Source: Sorghum bicolor (taxonomy: Eukaryota > Streptophyta > Magnoliopsida > Poales > Poaceae). From it: a stretch of DNA of 64,000 nucleotides. Every line of letters starts with the position of its first letter. Within the stretch, counting starts at the first letter, position 1. Position numbers and translations under genes: made by a program. Where the stretch lies: positions 5,014,501-5,078,500 of the forward strand of contig NC_012870.2 of assembly GCF_000003195.3 (NCBI RefSeq). The letters run 5' to 3'. The notes under the pieces were generated by a model. That model worked only from the letters and a program-made list of their open reading frames with translations. It did not search any database and had not been told where the DNA came from. Positions 56,601 through 64,000 of the stretch are shown in pieces.

Positions 56601-57963
56601 TCACTGGGACGGATCAAGGACGCAGCCAGCGAAGACTACGGCGCCGGACACCTCCTCCATGACAAAGAACGCGAAGGGATGGTCGGCGACGAAATCGACA
56701 GTCTCTGGTCGATAGCCAGGCGGTGCACATGAAGGCGCGAAAACGCCGACGTACGTCACAGCTACGGCCTCCGTGCCTTCCTCGTTCAGCTCAATCACCG
56801 CCTTGTGGCAGACCTTGTCTATCTTTGGCGACTCGCCGGCGTAGCCTTTTCTCTCCGCCATGTCGGTCAGGTCGGTGTCGCCGTCGCGAGGGTCAAGCGT
56901 GGCCTCGAGCCCCATCTCTCGGAGGGCGTCGGTGAGGTCGCTGTGGAAGGACATCTTGAACCTGGGCAGCCGCAGCTTGTGGACACAGACCTTACTCCAG
57001 GGCAGGTGGTCGTGCAGGAACGCCGGGCCGGACGCCGCGAGCTCGTCGACGAGGCTCCACAGGCCGTCGCGCGCGTCCGGCAGGAAGACGCACAGGGAGT
57101 ACATGGCGCCGACGCCGCCGCGGCGCGCGACCTTCGCCATCCGCATCCCGCCGCCGAAGCGGGGGAAGGCCAGGGGTGCTTGGTACGGCAGCTTGAGCAC
57201 CTTGAACCCGCCGTGCACGGCGACGAGGTAGCTCCCGCGGCCGCGCATCAGCGGCGTTTGCACGGCGGTGCCGTCGAGGAGGTAGAAGTCCTCCACCTCG
57301 GTGCAGCGCTCGTCGAAGGGCCTCACCCACTTGCCCTTGAAGTAGATGGCGTTGACGAGCATCAGGCCGGTCTCGGCGTCCACGGAGCCAGGAGAAAGCA
57401 CGTCGGTGATGAGCCCTTTGGTGGCCTCCGACACCCAGCTGTTGATCTCCTGCCGTGCTTCCTCTGCCTGCGTCGCATTGCATACTATAGATTGGTTAAC
57501 AAAGCTTGCTGCGGACGGGGATCATCAATCACGCTTCAAGATGAAAGAACAACGACGCACCTTTGTCTGGAAATCCACGGCGCGCACCTCGGCCTTGAAG
57601 CACTCGACGGCGGTCGCCCTGAACACCGGCTTCAAGACCATCTCGTCGTCGTGCCAGACGCCGCACGCGGACGCGATGAGCGGCCCGCCGGACCCGGAGC
57701 CATCGCCGAGCGCCGAGCAGAGCCAGGAGCTCGTCCAGGGCGGCGCCCGGTGCCCCGGCCGCCACCAGGGCCAGCGCGGCGTAGATGGACAGTGGCGAGA
57801 AGACGAGGTTGCCGCCGTTGCCGCGGTCGCTACTCTTGTTGTTGGCGGCGAGCTGCTTCGCGAGGCGGAGCGCCAACGACGTGAGCCCGGCGCTGGCTGC
57901 GGAAACGCGCTGCGTGTCCGCCTCCATGGACCATGGTGATGTGATGGTGGTGGGGAACTGCAT
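56601..57963 (-). pseudogene. Serpin with internal deletion and frameshift in exon 1
   Basis: Two exons: 57561-57963 and 56601-57467, with GT-AG ends. Exon 2 (288 residues) is intact and clearly a plant serpin: INSWVSEATKGLITDVLSPGSVD, LVNAIYFKGKW, VFLPDARDGLWSLVDEL, and the hinge EEGTEAVAVTY ending in DHPFAFFVMEEVSGAVVFAGCVLDPS. Exon 1 begins like a serpin ([39 protein letters not shown]) but then jumps to [20 protein letters not shown] in another frame. About 20-25 residues usual in this part are missing, and 403 nt in exon 1 are not a multiple of three. A tandem CTCGGCGCTCGGCG marks the junction. Unless an extra intron or assembly error intervenes, no full serpin can be made. The hinge has Val in place of two small residues, which weakens inhibitory function. 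Confidence 0.75.
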
Positions 57964-58053
57964 GGCGAGGTTCTCTGTGTTCTTGGGGACGGATCGATGC
58001 GAGTACGGCGAGGGCGAGGCTGTATTTGTAGGACGGATTGACGGAAGCGCGCG

Positions 58054-58063
58054 CATATATACA
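58054..58063 (-). promoter_or_regulatory. TATA box of the serpin locus
   Basis: TATATATG on the minus strand about 90 bp upstream of the ATG at 57963. It suggests the locus may still be transcribed. Confidence 0.5.
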
Positions 58064-58437
58064 GGGAAATCATGGACTCTTTAGATCCTACTACGAGTAC
58101 TGTTTAGAATCAAATCATGGACTCTTTATATTACCAAAAACAGTTTCCAGCTTCCCTCTCTGCACATTTGATCAGGTGAGGTTGGCCAAGAAATTCCATA
58201 TACACGGAGGTCGGCGGGGCCTGGATTCTTTGCCGATCTTTCACACAATCGGCGCCTGCAGTTCTCAGCTGTCTAGCCGTCGAATCTGTTAGTTGGACTT
58301 GGAGGATAATGTCTCAATTGTCAATTGTGAAGAACTGAAGATCTGGAGGCTTAATTGTGAATGAGCGCGTGGTTGCGAGCTTCCATTAATGATTATACAT
58401 TGTGCGGATTCCAGACACATTTGTTAACAGTAATATT
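58064..58437. other. Intergenic between serpin promoter and mannanase
   Basis: About 370 bp between the serpin TATA box and the mannanase stop. It holds a duplicated AATCATGGACTCTTTA (58067 and 58114) and the mannanase 3' UTR. No gene is recognised. Confidence 0.5.
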
Positions 58438-61400
58438 CTATATATGCTCTGCTCTGTTCATCCTCGAAACGAACGGCAGGTCGTCATCATCATCCTCCGA
58501 CTGCTGCTCGCTCCTCCTGCACCCCCAGCGGCAGCTCCAAGCGCACCTAGAATTGAAAACGGCTAGCTTCTTGGAGTGCGCGGACATGATCCGGGCAGTG
58601 GCGGCCGCCCTGGGAAGCACGACGCCGTAGCCATCGTCCATGTAGTCGGTCCCCTCCGGGAACACCTGCCAGAGCAGTGCCCCCGCTCCGGCGCCGCCAC
58701 GCCGCGTCGAGTTCAGGAGGTGACCGTACACCGCCTGGATGAACTGGTCTCTCGTGGTCGCGTTGAAGGCGGCGCTCGACCGGGCTTTGGTGGACGCCCC
58801 GAACTCCGTGAACACCACCGGCATGCCGCCTAGCGTGCCCTCGCCGTCGGCGATGTGCGCCTGCATCCACGAAGCCACAAACTTGAGCTGTGCCTCCAGA
58901 GTCGCCGCGCCCGACATCCAGGTGTCTGGGTAGATATGGACGGAGGCGAAGTCGACGCCGAGGACGCGGTGGTTGCGGATGAAGTCGGTGCCGACCTCGC
59001 CGGCATAGGCATTTGGGTTGGCCGGAAGCCGTGCCGGCGACGAGGGGCCATAGAAGCCCTCTGCGCCGACTTCGAGCAGGTGATCCGGATCGATGGACTT
59101 GACATGGAACGCCATCTCTTGGATCCACTCCTGCAGCGTGTTCCCGGTTGGGTCCGACGTGCAGCGCGGCTCGTTCATGAGCTCCCACGCCAAGATGGTC
59201 GGGTCGTCCTTGTACATCACACTCGTGTACGAGTTCACCCTCGTCAGCATGTTCTTGACGTGGTTCTTGAAGTAGCCCTTGACGGTTTGGTCGGAGAAGA
59301 AGGCATCGTCGGAGGTGATGTTGATGAGGCCGCCGCCGCCGTCGTCCCTGGCCCATTTCACGTACTGCGCCTTGCCGCCGTAGCCGTCCCAGTTGTTGAT
59401 CAGTGACAATATAAGCCTGATCCTGTACTTCCTTGCCTCGCTCACCACGAAATCCAACGCCTTCGTCGTGTGCGTCAGTCAAGAAACAAGCAAATCCAGT
59501 ATATAATAATAAGTAGCTTCACATATAACTTTAAGGTTTATATATGCTGGGACGCCTCTACTTCCTCTGTTTCAAATTAATAATCAGCTACAGAGAGGTA
59601 ACCATTAATAATCACTTGACTTAAATACCAACAAATCCTCGAGCAACCATGTCAACCCAATGCAAGTAGCCCTAAGTTGCTCGAGCAAAACTCTATTCAT
59701 TCCAACCGCTCTTTACCTCTCAAGAATTGAATTTATGTTCATCAGTTTAAGTTAAAAATCATACTCCATCACACAACATTGAAATTTGATTAAAATGCCA
59801 GATAAGACCTTAAGTATATATTTGGTAAACTAATGTACAGTCTACCGTAAACATATGACACCATAGAAAGTATGTATCTTTGTCATAACATATTACACCA
59901 ATTATTTTATCAATTTCTAGTATATATGTGGAGAGAAGTGGGAGAAATGACTTTTTTACCCTTATCTTTAGCCTCCATTGGTTTTGAGTGGTCATATTCT
60001 GCGACGCAATGGATGGAACAACAAGGTCGCCGCTGGGGCAGACCAGCCGCAGGCAGGGGCGAGGAGGCCAAAAGCGAGTCAGGGCTAGGTGGGGAGGCCA
60101 ACGGCATGGCGAGTTGACAGTGGCCCCTAACAAGCTGAGTGTCATCACTAGAGCTTGTAGAAAGGAGGAGGGTGTAGGCCAGCCATGGACAGGGGCAAGT
60201 AGGACAATGCATAGGCAGTCTATAGTATCATGGAGAGGGAAATGAGGTCGCTAGTAGAGAGGGCTAGCTACGGTTAGGGCCAAGGACTGTGGAGGCCAAC
60301 AAAGAGGTAGGCCAACCGCAGTGTGAGGACATGGAGGCTAGAGACAACCACTCTGAAGTCTGAACTGACATAGTTTGGAGACAAAGATAGAAAGGTAATT
60401 TAACAGGGGCAGATCCACAATTGGGAAGGGGCTAAATAGTGAAGGTTTAGAACTAAAGCTAGAGATTAATGATAAATTAAAGTTAAGTATCATTGATTTA
60501 AAAGCATAAATCAGACTAAGGGGGACCGCAGCTCGGGCAGCCCACCCTGTAGATCCGCCCCTCATTTATCCAACCTTCTCTCTTTGCGGATATGAGAAGC
60601 TAATAAAATAATTGAAGCATTGTGTTATTGTGATAAATATACACACTTTCGTATTGTTATTGGATAAATTTTTGAGTTGGCGGTGTCCTTCAACAAATAC
60701 CATGATTCTCGGTTCTCCTTGAGCAAAATTTCTAGTAAGAGCCTGTTTGATTCATCTTGCTAAATTTTAGCCAGCTAAACTTTAATCACTTTAGTAGCTA
60801 AAGTTTTAAATACACTGATTAAAAAGGAGCTAAAATAGTTTAGTCCCACTAGTCATCCAAGAGTAGCTAAAATAATTTTAGCTGGCTAAATTTAGCAAGG
60901 AAACCAAACAGGACCTAAAAGAAAAATGAAGATAAAAAATATTGTTTAGTAGTGAGCTCTAATTTTACACTCCTTCCATCTCAAAATAATTACACGTATG
61001 ACCTCTTGAGGAGTGGAACCTTTTAAAGTTGACCAAATATAGTACTCACTCAATTCCAAATTATAAGGCATCCAAGAATCTTGGAAAGTCAAAACATTTC
61101 AAGTTTGTCCAAAATTATAGAAAGAATTATAAAGATCTATGAGATCAAGTGGATATATTACAAAATATAATTAATGAAGAACCTCAGGATACTTAATTGG
61201 TATCATAAATGCTATTATTTTACCATATAAATTTGGTCAAACTTAGTTGCTTTAACTCTCCAAATTTTTGAAATGACTTATAATTTGGAATGAAGGGGTA
61301 CTAATATTTATCTAAAGCATAATAAGAATTATTATATATGTCAGAGATACAAATGTTCAACGACCACACATATCATCTCATTCTCACCTTGAAGACATCC

Positions 61401-62022
61401 TCATCATAGACAGATGGCGACTTCTGAAGCGCCCTCCAGCCACCGTCGTTGAAGCCCCACGTGCGGCACACAGTGAGGCCGACCGCCGCCGCCTGCTGGA
61501 ACACCTCGGTGACCTTCCCCCTGGTGGACGGGTCGACGGCGAGGATCATCAGCCAGTAGGCGTTGAAGCCGTTCAGGTAGAAGGGCCGATCGCCGACGAC
61601 GAACTGGTTTCCCCTGGTCTTGACCATCCGCCACTGCTCATCGTCGATCGCCTCGCTGCTGCTCGCACTGTGGTATATATGTACACATGACATGTGCGCC
61701 ATGCTCGTCAAGATCATAAACTCGCGACCTATCGAACTATAACTGCATGTTCAGATGCAATAGCTAGAGAGAGAGTTAGTTTGATGAGATACCCGTTCAC
61801 ATTTGGTCTCTGATGGGCAAGTGTATCGACATCATCAGCGCCGCCGAGTATCTCCAAAGGTGCGGGATCTACATGAGCATGCCTCCCATCTGTCAGCAGG
61901 AAAATGGCAGCTGCGGCCACAGCAAAACAACGTCGGACAAAGAAATGGATCAGAGAGACTCTTGTTCTTGCTCTTGCTCTCCCCTTGAACACAGTCTCCA
62001 TGGTCGTTGCAAACTTAACCAT
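58438..62022 (-). CDS. Mannan endo-1,4-beta-mannosidase, GH5 family, 3 exons
   Basis: Coding exons 61793-62022, 61388-61667 and 58438-59460, giving 510 residues. The enzyme cleaves beta-1,4-mannan and glucomannan chains in the cell wall. Exon 1 encodes a basic N-terminus followed by a hydrophobic stretch [11 protein letters not shown] (about residues 34-44), a signal peptide or anchor. Exon 2 has [19 protein letters not shown] and [10 protein letters not shown]. Exon 3 has [18 protein letters not shown], the acid/base Glu in WELMNEPRC (about Glu267), the HIYPDTW motif and the nucleophile in VVFTEFGAS (about Glu389). The tail WSCRWGC continues into an acidic DDDDD stretch. The N-terminus is longer than usual; an in-frame ATG at 62001 would shorten it by seven residues. 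Intron 2 is 1.9 kb and contains two MITEs. The exact MAN paralogue is not assigned. Confidence 0.9.
60739..60915. mobile_element. Tourist-like MITE in mannanase intron 2
   Basis: Starts GAGCCTGTTTGATTC and ends AACCAAACAGGACC, with TAA on both sides (60736-60738 and 60916-60918). The interior carries inverted TTAGCCAGCTAAA/TTTAGCTGGCTAAA, so the element can fold into a hairpin. Confidence 0.85.
61045..61298. mobile_element. Stowaway MITE in mannanase intron 2
   Basis: Starts CTCACTCAATTCCAAATTAT and ends ATAATTTGGAATGAAGGGG, flanked by TA (61043-61044 and 61299-61300). It is inserted in an older Stowaway-like relict beginning near 60970 (CACTCCTTCCATCTC). Confidence 0.85.
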
Positions 62023-62097
62023 GCATATGAATACACATCACACACACAGCAAAAGGACGATCGAGTTAAACTATAAGGTCTTCTTGTGTGTAATTTG

Positions 62098-62108
62098 AGT
62101 ATATATAT
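62098..62108 (-). promoter_or_regulatory. TATA box of the mannanase gene
   Basis: TATATATATAC on the minus strand, about 80 bp before the ATG. A second TATATATACT follows near 62127-62137. Confidence 0.55.
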
Positions 62109-62157
62109 ACAGAAACCATATAGCAGTATATATAAAACGAAGGTGAAGTCGATACAT

Positions 62158-62178
62158 ATGATGATGATGATGATGATG
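62158..62178. repeat. (ATG)7 microsatellite in the mannanase promoter
   Basis: Seven ATG repeats on the plus strand, 135-155 bp upstream of the mannanase start. Length polymorphism is likely. Confidence 0.9.
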
Positions 62179-62802
62179 TGTTTTGATATTGGCTTGGAAG
62201 CAAGAAAAGCTAGTAATAGTGCTGGATTCTAGCTAGGAGCAAGCAACCAGAGTAGCTGACATTCACACACTTTGGTTAGATCAAGGGTTGAAGCAAAAGG
62301 AAGAGGTCAATTCAGGTCCAGGAGGACGGACAATACAAGGCGGGAGCGAAGTGGCTTCAAAGGCTGGTAGCGTGGCGTGAGTGGTCAACAAAACAAAGCA
62401 AGCTTCATGGATTATGGACCTTGATTGATTCCATGGACCACGATGTGTACTACAAGAATTGATGAAGCTTGGATTGGTCCGGACTCTCCCTTGAAGCCGG
62501 CTCCTCCTCCTAGCCCAAATAGAAACCGGCCCAGAACAATCCGTGTTCTGCTCTCGAGCAGAGGACGGAGACGGATAACATGAAAGCCACCTTATATTAA
62601 CGAAGAAGACGGGAAAAACCAACATAAAAAACATGGAGTGGAGTGGATTCTTTTTTTCCTGTGAAATTAGCATCTGGCGGCAGGAATCCAAAGGAAAGGA
62701 AATCTTGATTCCTCCATTCCAAACACGTACTTCAACTTCTTTTCCTAAACTTCAAAGCACCGGCCACCAAAAGTCATGCAGCACACGCCGGAAACAAGCT
62801 TA
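62179..62802. other. Mannanase upstream region
   Basis: Presumed distal promoter. The 62280-62600 part has a different composition and GGCCCAGAAC near 62529, but I recognise no gene or element ends. Confidence 0.4.
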
Positions 62803-63132
62803 GGCCACTTTGGAACATAGGAAAGCAAAAACATACGAATCGGAAAAACATAGGAATTGCACAAGAATGCAATTGCAAAATAGGGGACCGAAAAACACAA
62901 CAATTTGAAATGAATGATCATTTGGATGGATCATAGGAAAAACGTAGGATTCTTACCAAGAGGTTTGAGTGGTTGCTAAAGTTCGTGCAGTTTTCCTCTA
63001 AAACGACATGCAAAGGAAAAATACCTACACTATTGCTATGCTCCATTCCTGTGAACCAAAACATGAATAGTAACAATTCCTATAGGTTTTCATCTGTTTT
63101 CCCTCCATCTTTCATAAGAGCCAAAGGAGGCC
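62803..63132. mobile_element. Tourist-like MITE, 330 bp, TTA target duplication
   Basis: Starts GGCCACTTTGGAACATAGG; the right end, read on the minus strand, starts GGCCTCCTTTGGCTC. TTA flanks both ends (62800-62802 and 63133-63135). This is a different family from the GTTTAG-ended MITEs. Confidence 0.8.
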
Positions 63133-63135
63133 TTA

Positions 63136-64000
63136 GTAAGGAAGGAGGTTTTCCACCGCGATTACTTCTAAAGAGTGAAACGATATTAACAAATGCTACC
63201 ATCACCGATACAAGAATCAAAATCTTTGAACCACAACTGCTAAAGGGAAGGGGCCTCACAATAATGCCTCCAACGAGGTGAGTATAGCCAAAAAGCATCA
63301 CCATTGCCAACCATAGCCAACGGCTCGCCATAGCTTTTGCCCAAAAGCAACCCACTCTATTGTGAGAATCTTGGTCTTCTCTGCGAGTCGATTAATCGTA
63401 TTGTCACATCCATAAAGTAAATTTAAAACACATATATCATGCCCCAAGCTTTAAAGCCATCAAAGTAAATTTATGAAGTTTCTTCTCATAGCATGATGGT
63501 TGCAAGCACCCATCAACTATATCTTGACACTAAAGGTGACCGAGCATCTAGATGAGGCCATCTAGTGTCCTCATAGGTGGTCAAAGTGACCTACAGAGAC
63601 ATCAAAGGCTTGTTCTAACAAAAGCATGAAACATTTGCTGGAGTGCACGATATAAGGACAAAGAGAATGAAGGAGACCTAGAAACAGAGAAATGAAGCAA
63701 AGAAAGTAACTTTTTTTTACAAATGCCCAGAGAAAAGAAATAGGACTGATAGCTTGCACTAGGGAAATCATAGGTTCCAGACATTGGCATCTACATAGAT
63801 AACTACTTTTTTGTGAGGCTAATAACGTTTTGTAGTGCGTTGGACTCGCCTTGTAGATGGTCAGAGCAACCAATATAAATAATAATGGTTTTTTCTCACA
63901 CACAAGTGCAAAGTGCTCATTAGGGGCATGCCGTGTGGCCAAAAGGGAAACATATAGTAGCGTGTTTTTGCTATGGTCATGCTAATCTCCTATGAAAGCT
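63136..64000. other. Unassigned sequence to the window end
   Basis: AT-rich with unconserved open frames on both strands. The minus frame 63571-63942 contains hydrophobic stretches but no family signature. Nothing is called. Confidence 0.4.

Overview
The window looks like nuclear DNA of a panicoid grass, most likely Sorghum or a close relative. The reasons are GC-rich intronless tau-class glutathione transferase genes, spliced genes with plant-type introns, very many Tourist-like MITEs beginning GGCCTTGTTTAGTTC or GGCCTGTTTAG, Stowaway MITEs (CTCCCTCCGTCC), and an LTR retrotransposon with a tRNA-Met primer site. The species call rests on recognition, not on a database search.

Layout. 0-10.7 kb: a tau-GST cluster. 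GST-A (607-1287 +) and a frameshifted copy, GST-B (7422-8089 -), are the arms of a large inverted duplication. GST-C (9930-10619 +) is a more diverged, intact paralogue. The centre of the inverted duplication holds a foldback Mutator-like element, which itself contains a hAT remnant and a Tourist-like MITE. 13.8-15.0 kb: a class II (CIN-type) TCP transcription factor with a miR319 target site. 15.9-24.5 kb: gene-poor DNA dominated by MITEs and two hAT-like elements. 25.4-27.9 kb (-): an 8-exon CDC50/ALIS P4-ATPase subunit, head-to-head with a C3HC zinc-finger NIPA-like gene (28.2-48.5 kb +). Intron 1 of that gene is 15.1 kb because a hAT-like element in it received a 13.3 kb non-autonomous LTR retrotransposon whose two 5.8 kb LTRs are almost identical. 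49.4-50.4 kb: a plastid-type mTERF gene. 51.4-52.2 kb: a C/D-box snoRNA locus with two snoRNAs sharing a guide against the large-subunit rRNA P loop. 52.7-55.3 kb: an ACD11-like glycolipid-transfer protein gene with a probable GC-AG intron. 56.6-58.0 kb (-): a serpin with an internal deletion and frameshift. 58.4-62.0 kb (-): a GH5 endo-beta-mannanase. 62.1-64 kb: a MITE and otherwise unassigned DNA.

The genes do not form one pathway. Shared logic is local: the GST cluster arose by duplication and inversion, and the ALIS/NIPA pair shares a 313 bp intergenic region. The observations I rate highest are the recently inserted retrotransposon with very long LTRs in a gene intron, the in-frame stop in the NIPA-like gene with an in-frame downstream splice acceptor that could skip it, the snoRNA pair, and the layered transposon nest. 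I found no CRISPR array or bacterial-type system. I cannot point to a wholly new biological system with confidence.
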